A DNA stretch of 64,000 bases from Dysgonomonas sp. Marseille-P4361 (GCF_900343125.1 NZ_OPYL01000003.1:310001-374000), one strand, 5' to 3'. Counted from the first letter of the stretch, positions 25,097 through 33,660 are shown. Notes: generated by a model not told the origin, from the letters alone. Translations and numbers: made by a program.

Positions 25097-26110
25097 TTAC
25101 TTTTGCTCCATCCATTTCTTCACGGCATTTATTAAAGTATTATTTTCTTTAACAGATTGAGCTGCTATTCGAAAATAAGATTCATCTAAACCGTAAAAAT
25201 TAGCAGCATCGCGTATAAGAATACCATAATTGTCGATCAAATATCTTTTTAGTTCTGATGCCTTTCCTTCATTCAATTTACAAAGAAAGAAGTGAGTATC
25301 AGTTTGCAAAACCGACAGTCCATCAATAAGACTTAACTCTTCCCGCAATCTTTGGGTTTCTTCCAAGTATAAAGAGATATCTACAACCTTAATTTTATTC
25401 TGTAGTAGAAACTTGCCAGCCTCCAAAGCCAAAGCGTTTACAGACCATGGCATACAATATTCTTTAACTCGGCTTATTATCTCATCATGAGCAGTAATAT
25501 ATCCTAATCGCAGTCCGGGTATTACATAATGCTTGGTCATCGAATGAAGCAATACCACATTCTTATACTTTATCACTTCCTCGGAACGAAAAAGAGATTT
25601 AGTGGTGAAAAATTCGTACGACTGATCTATGATAAGCAACTGTTCGGGATGCGTTTCAATATATTTCGTAATCTCTGACTTATCGGTTACCGTTCCGGTA
25701 GGGTTATTCGGATTGCACATCCATACCAAATCAGCTTCAGACGAGACTTTGGACAGAGAAGATGCCCATAGAACGGCATGCTTATTGACCATGCACGCAT
25801 CTGCATATTCACTGAAGGTTGGGTAAATTACGGCAGACTTAGAGCCACTAAAAATCTGAGCGATAAGATATATCGCTTCGGTAGCACCATTGGTCACCAA
25901 TACATTCTCATGCGAAACACTATTTTCTTCTGCTAATAATTTTACTAAAGAAGATGCATCCGGCTCAGGGTAAGAATGAATCAACTGTATATTAGCACGA
26001 AGATGTTCGTCCAAAGCTTTCATATTTTGCAAGCCATACATATTGGAACTAAAATTGCTTACAATTTTAGTGGTTTGGCTGTATATATCGTCTCCGTGTC
26101 CGTTAATCAT
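25097..26110 (-). CDS. cobD: Threonine-phosphate decarboxylase CobD
   Basis: A 337-residue fold-type I PLP enzyme related to histidinol-phosphate aminotransferase. The start MINGHGDDIYSQ with a following NFSSN motif is the CobD signature. NPNNPTGT binds the cofactor region and K193 in HSMTKHYVIPGLRLGY is the PLP lysine. CobD makes (R)-1-amino-2-propanol phosphate for the cobalamin side chain. It overlaps the end of cobQ by 8 bp, so the two are translationally coupled. The cobalamin setting makes a histidine-biosynthesis role unlikely. Confidence 0.88.
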   Translation of the reverse strand: MINGHGDDIYSQTTKIVSNFSSNMYGLQNMKALDEHLRANIQLIHSYPEPDASSLVKLLAEENSVSHENVLVTNGATEAIYLIAQIFSGSKSAVIYPTFSEYADACMVNKHAVLWASSLSKVSSEADLVWMCNPNNPTGTVTDKSEITKYIETHPEQLLIIDQSYEFFTTKSLFRSEEVIKYKNVVLLHSMTKHYVIPGLRLGYITAHDEIISRVKEYCMPWSVNALALEAGKFLLQNKIKVVDISLYLEETQRLREELSLIDGLSVLQTDTHFFLCKLNEGKASELKRYLIDNYGILIRDAANFYGLDESYFRIAAQSVKENNTLINAVKKWMEQK

Positions 26111-27611
26111 TTACTTGCATCATTATTTCATAAACCAGATCCATATCTACATGAGCACGCACATGATCGGCAAGTTTGTTATATTGCTCTTCTTTAAATT
26201 TCTTATAATCGAACGTTTCTTCCGAAATCTTATCAATATATGGTGCTAAAAGAAAGTCAACAACAGGTTTGTTATCCAATATACCATGAATATAGGTACC
26301 AAAGCATCGTTCGTTTACAAAACAACCATCAAAGAGTCCTCCTTCAATTTCATTCAACGAAGAAGCTTGGGTACCTTGTACAAAAGTTGTAGCGCCCATA
26401 TGAATTTCATAGCCTTCGCAAATATCTTTTTTATCCAGAAATGCAAATTTTACCTGACGTGTCACTTTCTCGCCCTCCATCTTTGTGCTTACAGGTAGCA
26501 AACCTAGACCCGGCAAGCGCTCTATACTACTTTCTACATGATTAGGGTCGCACACTTCCATCCCCATTATCTGATAACCTCCACAGATACCGACAACAGT
26601 TGCCCCTTTTTTATGCGCTTTTACTATGCTTTGAGCAACACCATTTCGGCGAAGTTCATATAAATCAGACAAAGTACTCTTTGTGCCGGGAACCAGAACG
26701 ATATCGGCTTTTTCTATTTCATCCGTATTGTTTGTATAATAAAGATGTACTCGCGGATCGCGCTCAAGTACATTGAAGTCCGTAAAATTAGAAAGATGAC
26801 GCAAAAGCACAACAGCAACATTTACCTTACCGTAAGTGGCTTGGAGATTTTTCGTCTGCAACATTACTGAGTCTTCCTCTTCTATATAAATATCCTTATA
26901 ATAAGGTACTACTCCAATAACCGGAATTCCACAAAGCTCTTCTATCATTTTCACCCCTGACTCGAACAAACGGATATCTCCTCTGAATTTATTGATAAGT
27001 ATGCCTTTCACATACTTCCGTTCTTCTTCTGTCAGCAACATAATTGAACCGTAAACTGATGCAAACACCCCTCCCCGATCTATATCTGCAACCAAAATCA
27101 CATTTGCTTTGGCGTGAATAGCCATTGGCATATTTACCAAATCAACAGCACGAAGATTAATTTCCGATATACTTCCGGCACCTTCCATAACAATCGGATT
27201 ATAGCGAGAATTTAATCTATCGAAAGCCTGATTAACCGCCTTGCGAAGCTCATCCCGTCCTTCGGTCTTGAAATATTCATAAGCTTCCTGATTTCCTTTT
27301 GCTCTTCCATTCAGAACAACCTGACACACTTTGTCCGTAGTAGGTTTTAGCAACAACGGATTCATATCTGTATGACAAGGAACTCCGGCCGCTTCTGCCT
27401 GAACAGCTTGCGCACGACCTATTTCCAAGCCTTCGGGGGTGGCATAAGAATTCAGAGCCATATTCTGCGCCTTGAATGGAGCTGGCGAATAACCATCTTG
27501 TAAAAAGATACGACAAAAAGCGGCAGAAATAATACTTTTACCCACATCGCTTCCTGTACCTGCAAACATAATAGGAGCTAAACGAACACTATCTTTTTTA
27601 GGATGAGTCAT
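26103..27611 (-). CDS. cobQ: Cobyric acid synthase CobQ
   Basis: A 502-residue amidotransferase that amidates cobyrinic a,c-diamide four times. An N-terminal ATP-binding domain has MFAGTGSDVGKSIISA (P-loop) and NPLLLKPTTD. The C-terminal class I glutaminase-like domain has GICGGYQIMG with nucleophile C343 and YIHGILDN with the catalytic histidine. A -7-like TACCTTTG lies at 27644-27651 (minus). No cobalamin riboswitch is evident in the 134-bp gap upstream. It heads the cobQ-cobD-cobC run; cbiB, cobU and cobS are not in the window, and corrin-ring genes are also absent here. Confidence 0.93.
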   Translation of the reverse strand: MTHPKKDSVRLAPIMFAGTGSDVGKSIISAAFCRIFLQDGYSPAPFKAQNMALNSYATPEGLEIGRAQAVQAEAAGVPCHTDMNPLLLKPTTDKVCQVVLNGRAKGNQEAYEYFKTEGRDELRKAVNQAFDRLNSRYNPIVMEGAGSISEINLRAVDLVNMPMAIHAKANVILVADIDRGGVFASVYGSIMLLTEEERKYVKGILINKFRGDIRLFESGVKMIEELCGIPVIGVVPYYKDIYIEEEDSVMLQTKNLQATYGKVNVAVVLLRHLSNFTDFNVLERDPRVHLYYTNNTDEIEKADIVLVPGTKSTLSDLYELRRNGVAQSIVKAHKKGATVVGICGGYQIMGMEVCDPNHVESSIERLPGLGLLPVSTKMEGEKVTRQVKFAFLDKKDICEGYEIHMGATTFVQGTQASSLNEIEGGLFDGCFVNERCFGTYIHGILDNKPVVDFLLAPYIDKISEETFDYKKFKEEQYNKLADHVRAHVDMDLVYEIMMQVND

Positions 27612-27684
27612 CTTATTTTCATATTTATCTATTTAGAAGAAAACAAAGGTAGAGCTTTTTGTTAAATCTGATTCTTTAAAATCG

Positions 27685-27692
27685 TACCTTTG
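27685..27692 (+). promoter_or_regulatory. -7 element of the B3/B4-nnr operon
   Basis: TACCTTTG matches the -7 consensus, 54 bp before the ATG at 27746. A TTTG at 27658-27661 is 23 bp upstream, a longer spacer than usual, so the pair is only moderately supported. Confidence 0.4.
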
Positions 27693-27745
27693 ATCTGATC
27701 TTTTTTATTATTATTTTTCTTTTCTAAAAAAACGAACGAAACAGA

Positions 27746-28405
27746 ATGAATTTCATCGTATCCGAAAAAATAAAATCAGTTTGTCCTCAGTTTGCCGGAG
27801 CCGCTATATACGGCAGGGTTACCAATAGCGCACATAATGCTGCATTATGGGAGCAAATCAATTCTTTCACAGAAGAATACAAACAAAATCACAAACTGGA
27901 AGATATTAAAAAAAATCCTGCAATCTTAGCTACCCGAAAAGCTTATAAGGCTTTAGGCAAAGATCCTAACAGATACAGACCTTCGGCAGAAGCCTTATGC
28001 AGGCGAATATTAAGGGATATCCCCCTATATCAAATAGACACGCTTGTAGACCTTATCAACCTAGTATCCTTAAAAACCGGCTATTCGATAGGTGGTTTTG
28101 ATGCAGAGAAGATAGACGGGGGTAAACTAATTCTTGGTGTAGGTGAAGCCGATGAACCCTTTGATGCAATAGGTAGAGGAATTTTAAATATAGAAGGATT
28201 GCCTGTCTATCGAGACAATATGGGCGGTATAGGAACTCCTACCAGCGATGAAGAACGTACTAAAATTGGACTTTCGACAAGCAGACTACTTACTATTATA
28301 AACGGATACAACGGAAAAGAGGGATTGGAAGAGGCTGTAGCATACATGAAAACGCTACTTGAAGAATATGCAGAACTAAGTGACTGTAAGATTTATTATT
28401 TCTAA
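27746..28405 (+). CDS. B3/B4 domain-containing protein
   Basis: A 219-residue protein of the stand-alone B3/B4 domain family (COG3382), related to the tRNA-binding B3/B4 domain of phenylalanyl-tRNA synthetase beta subunit. Seen marks: AYKALGKDPNRYRPSAEAL, VDLINLVSLKTGYSIGGFD and EGLPVYRDNMGG. In PheRS this region does editing of mischarged tyrosine; the free-standing versions have no firmly known task. It is 12 bp upstream of the nnr gene and probably co-transcribed with it. Confidence 0.87.
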   Translation: MNFIVSEKIKSVCPQFAGAAIYGRVTNSAHNAALWEQINSFTEEYKQNHKLEDIKKNPAILATRKAYKALGKDPNRYRPSAEALCRRILRDIPLYQIDTLVDLINLVSLKTGYSIGGFDAEKIDGGKLILGVGEADEPFDAIGRGILNIEGLPVYRDNMGGIGTPTSDEERTKIGLSTSRLLTIINGYNGKEGLEEAVAYMKTLLEEYAELSDCKIYYF

Positions 28406-28417
28406 AATCTGAACAAA

Positions 28418-29884
28418 ATGAAAATACTCACAGACCTTCAAATAAAAGAAGCGGACAGATATACGATCCAAAACGAACCCATAAGCTCTATAGACCTCAT
28501 GGAAAGAGCCTCCATGAATATTGCTCTGTGGATAGACAAACATATAGCTAAAGAACACCCTTTACTTTTTCTTATAGGTAAAGGAAATAACGGAGGTGAC
28601 GGATTTGCTGTTGCCCGAATATTATATGAGAAAGGCTTTAAGTGCAGTATTTTCCTAGCATTTACTGAAGAATATTTAAGCGAAGAGAGCAAGTTTAACT
28701 TTAAGCGTCTGCCGGCAGACATCAAAATATTAGATACTATATCCGTCGCTCAAGAAACTATCATCATCGATGCCCTGCTCGGTACAGGGGTTAAAGGTGC
28801 TGTAAAAGATCCTATATTATCTATTATCAAAGAAGTAAACTCGCTACCAAACGAGATTATCTCTATCGACTTACCTTCCGGAATGATATCTGAATTTGGA
28901 AACGAAGATCAGGTAATAATAAAAGCATCAACAACACTGACGCTGGAATTCCCTAAACTAGCTATGCTTTTACCCGAAGCCGGAAATTTCTGTGGAAATA
29001 TAGAGATAATCCCTATACAGCTACATAAGGAGTTTATAAATGATAGTGATTCCCCCTTCTATTATACGACCGAAGAGCTAGCTAAAACATTGATCCTAAA
29101 ACGGGATAAATTTGCGCATAAAGGTACATACGGACATGCTTTACTTATATGCGGATCGACAGGGATGATGGGAGCAGCTGTATTAGCCACAGGAGCAGCT
29201 TTACACTCAGGATGCGGACTCGTTACAGTTCACACACCTAAGGGAGAGAGAGCGATCATTCATACAACACATCCATCTGCTATAGTAAGTCTGGACGAAG
29301 AAGAATATTTTTCATCATTTCCTGAAGATTTATCAAAATACACAACAATTGGAATAGGTCCAGGATTAGGACAGAATACTGAAACAGCAAAAGCTTTTGA
29401 ATCTTTACTAAAAAGATATAGTAAACCTATGGTCATTGATGCCGATGCTTTAAATATACTTGCAAACAATTACCGATTCAGACATCATATACCCGAAGGC
29501 TCTATCTTAACTCCTCATTTAGGAGAACTAGAACGATTGGTAGGGAAATGGGATAACGAACAACACAAACTAGAGTTAGCGAGAAGGTTAGCTTCTAACA
29601 CAAAAAGTATTGTAATAGTAAAAGGTGCACATACGATGATCTGTACGCCTGATGGCAAATATTATTTTAACTCAACCGGAAATAGCGGAATGGCTAAGGG
29701 AGGTAGCGGAGATATACTTACAGGTTTCATCACAGGGCTATTGGCTAGAGGATACTCAAGTCTGCACGCAGCGATACTCGGTACATATCTGCACGGTATA
29801 GCTGGAGACAAGGCTGCCATCAAGTTAAGCGAAGAAAGTATGAATAGCAGCGATATAATCAATGAGCTGAAAATTCAAGCATAA
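28418..29884 (+). CDS. nnr: Bifunctional NAD(P)H-hydrate epimerase/dehydratase
   Basis: A 488-residue fusion. The N-terminal YjeF_N domain (residues ~1-210, GKGNNGGDGFAVAR) epimerises damaged NAD(P)HX, and the C-terminal carbohydrate-kinase-like domain (residues ~225-488) dehydrates it in an ADP/ATP-dependent way. In the latter, IGIGPGLGQN, ILTPHLGELERL and GNSGMAKGGSGDILTGFI are family motifs, including the catalytic Asp. This is a metabolite-repair enzyme of the cytoplasm. Fusion of the two activities is normal in bacteria. It converges with the M23 peptidase gene, with only 6 bp between stop codons. Confidence 0.95.
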   Translation: MKILTDLQIKEADRYTIQNEPISSIDLMERASMNIALWIDKHIAKEHPLLFLIGKGNNGGDGFAVARILYEKGFKCSIFLAFTEEYLSEESKFNFKRLPADIKILDTISVAQETIIIDALLGTGVKGAVKDPILSIIKEVNSLPNEIISIDLPSGMISEFGNEDQVIIKASTTLTLEFPKLAMLLPEAGNFCGNIEIIPIQLHKEFINDSDSPFYYTTEELAKTLILKRDKFAHKGTYGHALLICGSTGMMGAAVLATGAALHSGCGLVTVHTPKGERAIIHTTHPSAIVSLDEEEYFSSFPEDLSKYTTIGIGPGLGQNTETAKAFESLLKRYSKPMVIDADALNILANNYRFRHHIPEGSILTPHLGELERLVGKWDNEQHKLELARRLASNTKSIVIVKGAHTMICTPDGKYYFNSTGNSGMAKGGSGDILTGFITGLLARGYSSLHAAILGTYLHGIAGDKAAIKLSEESMNSSDIINELKIQA

Positions 29885-29890
29885 GATTTC

Positions 29891-31579
29891 CTAATACTTA
29901 AACTCATATTCATAGCTCGCCTGATTGCCGCAAGCATCTGTCACAGTAAAGACTAGTTTATGAGTTTGTCCTTTTTTGACCCTTTGCGGATCGAAGCGAT
30001 AAATATATAATGGTTTCTTTACATCATGTTCGAATAGAGCGAATTCTCCATTGATTGTTCCTCTATAAGATGCAATACCACTCTTATTATCTGTTACTTT
30101 AATAACGATTTTCCCCTCTGCAATCCATTTAGCTGGCTGTATAGGTGTAATCTCAGGTGCTTCAACATCATAACTAACGGCGTAACTACCTCCTAATTCG
30201 CTTATTTTAGTTGTCATAGCTCCATTATAATAAGTTCCTCCTACCCACGATTCTTTATTATTCGTCACTTTTACAATTCCATACTGGAACTTATTTTGCA
30301 AACTATCTTTCGTCAATTTAATTGTCATCTCTCCACTTTTATCCAGAGGGACATAACTATCATTCACTTTATACAGAGACGACATGTATCTCTTATTGCT
30401 GAAATTTTTATTCAACGTAAAACAGTGATCTTTGTATAAGGCATTCTTAGGTACAGTTATAGAGAATAAGTCTCCTTCGTAAAAGTTATCTTCGTTTCTT
30501 CTCATCATTACTGTACATTCTTTAGGTTTTGGAAAATCCTGACGCACACCATTTATATGGAACGAATAAGATGTCAGATTTCCGTACAAATCCTCTAATT
30601 CGTAGCGAAGTTTATAAACCTTCTCCTCTTCTACATCTATATAACCATTATTACGAGCCGTATATATAGGTAAAGTGTTGCCGGGTTCGATAAAAGATTT
30701 TTCATAAAACACACGTTTGTTTACCCAATAGTCATAGTCAGTCATTGTATTTATCATTCGGGTATCAGCAAAATCTACAGCTGTAATATCGGACTTAAAG
30801 ATTTCTTCATCATTGCAAAACAAACGGACAGTCTTTACACCATATATATTATTCGTTCCCGTCATACGATCAATCGTATTCACACCGACACCTACTCTAC
30901 CCCATACCTTTATAGTATCTTTTATAGGTAAGTATTCTCCTTTTTTATCTTTCTTGATAGAAGTCCGATAAACCTTTTCACTGTTACCATTCACAATCCC
31001 CACATTCTCTATAGGGTAAACAGCAATACCTCTTAACTGTGGTGGTGTTATATCTTCTATTGACTCCTTATAATATACTAGAGGGTCTAGAGCTACCTGA
31101 TCAGCAGTATTTCTTATTTCGAAATGAACATGCGGACCTCCCGAAGAACCTGTATTTCCACTATAAGCAATAAATTCGCCTTTCGTTACAGGTAATTCAC
31201 CCGCTCTTAAAACCAAATCAACTTTATAAGATTCCTGCTCGTATTGTTTGGCCTTTACATAATCTGCGATACGAGGGATAAAAGATTCTATATGCGCATA
31301 AACACTTGTTTGCCCATTAGGATGATCAATATATAGAGCCAATCCATAGCCTGAAGGAGATACTGATATACGAGAAATGAATCCTTCTTCTATTGCATAC
31401 ACCTTTTTATTAATAACACCTTGAGTTTTGAAATCAATACCCGAATGAAAGTGATTAGGACGAAGTTCTCCAAAATTGGCACTCAGTACAAGAGGAATAT
31501 CCAAAGGTGAACGATATGTATTTTGAGCCGAAACAGCAGTTATATATAATAATAGGAGAAAAATGAGATTCTTTTTCAT
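29891..31579 (-). CDS. Secreted M23-family metallopeptidase
   Basis: A 562-residue protein with a signal peptide (MKKNLIFLLLLYITAVSA). The LytM/M23 domain spans residues ~25-170: HFHSGIDFK holds the first zinc His and Asp, and GPHVHFEIRN the catalytic HxH. The remaining ~390 residues are beta-rich and resemble immunoglobulin-like domains, with no known name. M23 enzymes cut peptide cross-links of peptidoglycan; all metal ligands are present, so it is likely active. It has a clear own promoter at 31605-31636. Confidence 0.92.
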   Translation of the reverse strand: MKKNLIFLLLLYITAVSAQNTYRSPLDIPLVLSANFGELRPNHFHSGIDFKTQGVINKKVYAIEEGFISRISVSPSGYGLALYIDHPNGQTSVYAHIESFIPRIADYVKAKQYEQESYKVDLVLRAGELPVTKGEFIAYSGNTGSSGGPHVHFEIRNTADQVALDPLVYYKESIEDITPPQLRGIAVYPIENVGIVNGNSEKVYRTSIKKDKKGEYLPIKDTIKVWGRVGVGVNTIDRMTGTNNIYGVKTVRLFCNDEEIFKSDITAVDFADTRMINTMTDYDYWVNKRVFYEKSFIEPGNTLPIYTARNNGYIDVEEEKVYKLRYELEDLYGNLTSYSFHINGVRQDFPKPKECTVMMRRNEDNFYEGDLFSITVPKNALYKDHCFTLNKNFSNKRYMSSLYKVNDSYVPLDKSGEMTIKLTKDSLQNKFQYGIVKVTNNKESWVGGTYYNGAMTTKISELGGSYAVSYDVEAPEITPIQPAKWIAEGKIVIKVTDNKSGIASYRGTINGEFALFEHDVKKPLYIYRFDPQRVKKGQTHKLVFTVTDACGNQASYEYEFKY

Positions 31580-31604
31580 AGCATATTTGTATTATCAATA
31601 GGGA

Positions 31605-31636
31605 CAAAAGTAAAAATTTTGTTTGTCCCAGACAAA
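31605..31636 (-). promoter_or_regulatory. Promoter of the M23 peptidase gene
   Basis: Minus-strand TTTG (plus 31633-31636), a 20-bp spacer and TACTTTTG (plus 31605-31612) fit the phylum consensus, about 26 bp before the start codon. Confidence 0.6.
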
Positions 31637-31813
31637 ATAAAAGGAATAGTCAGCACTCCGGTAAAAGAATAATTCGACCTTATCAAACCTAATTTTCATT
31701 ATTTCTTCCAATCTACCTTCAAAAAAACGCAATAAATACAGATTAAATTTTACTGAAAATCAATACCATAAACCAATACAAACAAAATAGTCATAAAAAA
31801 TATATCGGAAACA

Positions 31814-31844
31814 TTTGCAAATAACCAAAATTGCATTACCTTTG
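31814..31844 (+). promoter_or_regulatory. Promoter of the first tRNA-Glu/rpsT copy
   Basis: TTTG (31814-31817), a 19-bp spacer and TACCTTTG (31837-31844) form an ideal -33/-7 pair, 53 bp before the tRNA. Confidence 0.75.
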
Positions 31845-31897
31845 CATCCGCAATCGAGAGAGAAACAAACTCTGACAAACAGAGAAACCTCCAAGAT

Positions 31898-31969
31898 GGC
31901 CCATTCGTCTATCGGTTAGGACGCCAGATTTTCATTCTGGAAAGAGGGGTTCGATTCCCCTATGGGCTA
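31898..31969 (+). tRNA. tRNA-Glu (UUC), copy 1
   Basis: A 72-nt cloverleaf. The acceptor GGCCCAT pairs with ATGGGCT, the anticodon stem is CCAGA/TCTGG with loop TTTTCAT, and the anticodon TTC is at 31931-31933. The T-arm is GGGG-TTCGATT-CCCC. CCA is not encoded. It lies 44 bp upstream of rpsT on the same strand and without a terminator between, so tRNA and mRNA are probably processed from one transcript. It differs from copy 2 at a single T-loop base. Confidence 0.97.
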
Positions 31970-32013
31970 CAATTAAACAACGAATTTATTTCAAAAAAAA
32001 AGGATTAGTCAAA

Positions 32014-32265
32014 ATGGCAAATCACAAATCAGCAGAAAAGAGAATCAGACAAGCGGAAGCAAAACGCTTAAGAAACAGATATGTAGCCAAAACTACTCGT
32101 AACGCAGTTAGAAAGTTCCGCGCTTTGACTGAAAAAGAGGAAGCTCAAAAGCAATATCCATCTGTATGCTCTATGCTAGACAAATTAGCAAAAAGAAACA
32201 TCATCCACAAAAACAAAGCTGGTAACTTAAAATCAAAGTTAGCTGCTCACGTTAACGCACTATAA
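32014..32265 (+). CDS. rpsT: 30S ribosomal protein S20, copy 1
   Basis: An 83-residue S20 that starts [20 protein letters not shown] and is rich in Lys and Arg. S20 binds 16S rRNA early in 30S assembly. It ends AAHVNAL, and the only protein difference from the second copy is Ala82 here against Ser82 there. It is preceded by a tRNA-Glu gene on the same transcript and followed by a hairpin terminator. Two intact copies of rpsT are unusual. Confidence 0.96.
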   Translation: MANHKSAEKRIRQAEAKRLRNRYVAKTTRNAVRKFRALTEKEEAQKQYPSVCSMLDKLAKRNIIHKNKAGNLKSKLAAHVNAL

Positions 32266-32292
32266 GGAAAAGAATAATACAAGATAATAGAT

Positions 32293-32326
32293 AAAAGGTC
32301 AAGTTTTAAACTTGACCTTTTTCTTT
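32293..32326 (+). terminator. Terminator after rpsT copy 1
   Basis: AAAGGTCAAGTTT pairs with AAACTTGACCTTT with a short TA loop and a following T-rich run. Confidence 0.8.
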
Positions 32327-32367
32327 TTAACAAGAAAAATATTATTAAAAAAAACATCTTTTTCCTA

Positions 32368-32397
32368 TTGTTATTTAAGAAGATGTTCTTATATTTG
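32368..32397 (+). promoter_or_regulatory. Promoter of the second tRNA-Glu/rpsT copy
   Basis: TTG (32368-32370), a 19-bp spacer and TATATTTG (32390-32397). The -7 element and the following GCACCCGC are the same as at the rpsP promoter, whereas copy 1 has TACCTTTG. Confidence 0.7.
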
Positions 32398-32474
32398 CAC
32401 CCGCAAAACGCAAGTAATTGCAACAGCCTTTACTAAAGACTGACTCTAACTAACTTAGAGTTTCTTTGCAAGAA

Positions 32475-32546
32475 GGCCCATTCGTCTATCGGTTAGGACG
32501 CCAGATTTTCATTCTGGAAAGAGGGGTTCGACTCCCCTATGGGCTA
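32475..32546 (+). tRNA. tRNA-Glu (UUC), copy 2
   Basis: A 72-nt cloverleaf identical to copy 1 except for C in place of T in the T-loop (TTCGACT). Anticodon TTC. It ends 40 bp before the S20 start. Because its 3' end contains an ATG in frame with rpsT, a naive reading would extend S20 backward into the tRNA. Confidence 0.97.
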
Positions 32547-32586
32547 CAGAAAAAAATTAATTAAGAACAAAAAAGGATTAGTCAAA

Positions 32587-32838
32587 ATGGCAAATCACAA
32601 ATCAGCAGAAAAGAGAATCAGACAAGCGGAAGCAAAACGCTTAAGAAACAGATATGTAGCTAAAACTACTCGTAACGCAGTTAGAAAGTTCCGCGCTTTG
32701 ACTGAAAAAGAGGAAGCTCAAAAGCAATATCCATCTGTATGTTCTATGTTAGACAAACTAGCAAAAAGAAACATTATTCACAAGAACAAAGCAGGCAACT
32801 TAAAATCGAAGTTAGCTGCTCACGTTAATTCTCTATAA
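32587..32838 (+). CDS. rpsT: 30S ribosomal protein S20, copy 2
   Basis: An 83-residue S20, identical to copy 1 except for Ser82. I use the ATG at 32587 because it matches copy 1 and the family's MANHKSAEK start. The frame is open upstream to an ATG at 32539, but that lies inside the 3' end of the tRNA-Glu and would add 16 residues unknown in S20. Own promoter and terminator make this unit independent of copy 1. Confidence 0.95.
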   Translation: MANHKSAEKRIRQAEAKRLRNRYVAKTTRNAVRKFRALTEKEEAQKQYPSVCSMLDKLAKRNIIHKNKAGNLKSKLAAHVNSL

Positions 32839-32869
32839 GATATAGAACTAATATAAACGTTTAGATACA

Positions 32870-32907
32870 AAAGGCTAAGCTTAATAGTTTAGCCTTTCTT
32901 TTTTTAT
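32870..32907 (+). terminator. Terminator after rpsT copy 2
   Basis: AAAGGCTAA pairs with TTTAGCCTTT (one-base extension) around a short loop, followed by a run of seven T. Confidence 0.75.
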
Positions 32908-32939
32908 GTTTATCCGATGCAAAGAATCAAGATTTTTTA

Positions 32940-32969
32940 TTGTTATTAAACAAGTTATTCTTATATTTG
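32940..32969 (+). promoter_or_regulatory. Promoter of rpsP
   Basis: TTG (32940-32942), a 19-bp spacer and TATATTTG (32962-32969). It is almost the same as the promoter of the second tRNA-Glu/rpsT unit, including TTATT in the spacer and GCACCCGC downstream, suggesting shared growth-rate control. Confidence 0.7.
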
Positions 32970-33016
32970 CACCCGCTAATAACAATTATGTATAATTAAA
33001 ATTAACTAAGAAAGAA

Positions 33017-33568
33017 ATGGCTACAAAGATCCGTTTACAAAGACGAGGCCGTAAAGGTTATCCTTTTTACCACATCGTCATTGCTGATAGCAGAGCTCCA
33101 CGTGATGGAAAATTTATTGAAAAGGTGGGTACATACAACCCAAACACAAATCCTGCTACAATATCTTTAAATTTCGACAGGGCTTTGTACTGGTTACAAG
33201 TTGGTGCTCAACCTACTGACACTACACGTAACATCCTTTCTGAAGAAGGAGTACTTTTAAAGAAACACCTTCTTGGTGGTGTTGCTAAAGGAGCTTTCGA
33301 CGAAGCTACTGCTGACAAGAAATTCGAAGCATGGAAAGCTGACAAAGAAAAAGGCCTTCTAGCTGTCATCAACAAAAATGAAACAAAAGCTAAAGCGGAA
33401 GCAAAAGCACGTTTAGAAGCTGAACAAGCTGCTAACAAAGCTAAAGCAGAAGCCGTAGCACAAAAGAAAGCTGAAGAGAATGCAGCTCAAGCAGAAGCAG
33501 CAGCTGAAGAAGCTACTGAAACTCCTGAAGAAGCAGCTCCAGCAGCAGAAGAGCAAAGTGCTGAATAA
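33017..33568 (+). CDS. rpsP: 30S ribosomal protein S16 with long acidic/alanine tail
   Basis: A 183-residue S16, about twice the E. coli length. The core (residues ~1-85) is normal: [20 protein letters not shown] and [10 protein letters not shown]. Residues ~110-183 form an Ala/Glu/Lys-rich tail that is probably a long helix ending in disorder. Extended S16 is typical of Bacteroidetes. In many bacteria rpsP is followed by rimM and trmD; here it is monocistronic with its own promoter and terminator. Confidence 0.96.
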   Translation: MATKIRLQRRGRKGYPFYHIVIADSRAPRDGKFIEKVGTYNPNTNPATISLNFDRALYWLQVGAQPTDTTRNILSEEGVLLKKHLLGGVAKGAFDEATADKKFEAWKADKEKGLLAVINKNETKAKAEAKARLEAEQAANKAKAEAVAQKKAEENAAQAEAAAEEATETPEEAAPAAEEQSAE

Positions 33569-33590
33569 GAAATCAACTAATACAGCATAT

Positions 33591-33626
33591 AAAAAGCACC
33601 GAATAACTTCGGTGCTTTTTTATTTT
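33591..33626 (+). terminator. Terminator after rpsP
   Basis: AAAAAGCACCGAA pairs with TTCGGTGCTTTTT around TAAC, followed by more T. Confidence 0.8.
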
Positions 33627-33660
33627 ACATATTCTCCATCTCTAAATTGGTTGAAACAAA

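Larger units (their letters stand above)
31898..32838 (+). repeat. Tandem duplication of tRNA-Glu plus rpsT
   Basis: Two direct copies of a tRNA-Glu/rpsT unit, 31898-32265 and 32475-32838, offset by 577 bp. The tRNAs differ at one base. The first 51 codons of rpsT differ at one base, while codons 52-84 differ at about 12 bases, nearly all synonymous. The promoters and terminators of the two units are not alike. The uneven divergence points to gene conversion over the 5' part. Confidence 0.9.

Noticed and set aside
25097-26110. Histidinol-phosphate aminotransferase HisC
   Set aside because: The fold is the same, but the NGHGDD start, the overlap with cobQ and the neighbouring cobC favour threonine-phosphate decarboxylase.
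27612-27745. Cobalamin riboswitch upstream of cobQ
   Set aside because: The gap is only 134 bp between divergent genes, and I see no B12-box-like conserved core or paired helices.
32539-32586. Upstream extension of the second S20 gene
   Set aside because: The added 16 residues come from the 3' end of tRNA-Glu and the spacer. Copy 1 and the family start at MANHKSAEK, so 32587 is the real start.
33217-33560. Opposite-strand open frames over the rpsP tail
   Set aside because: They are by-products of the repetitive Ala/Glu/Lys codons of the S16 tail. They have no start context or recognisable product.
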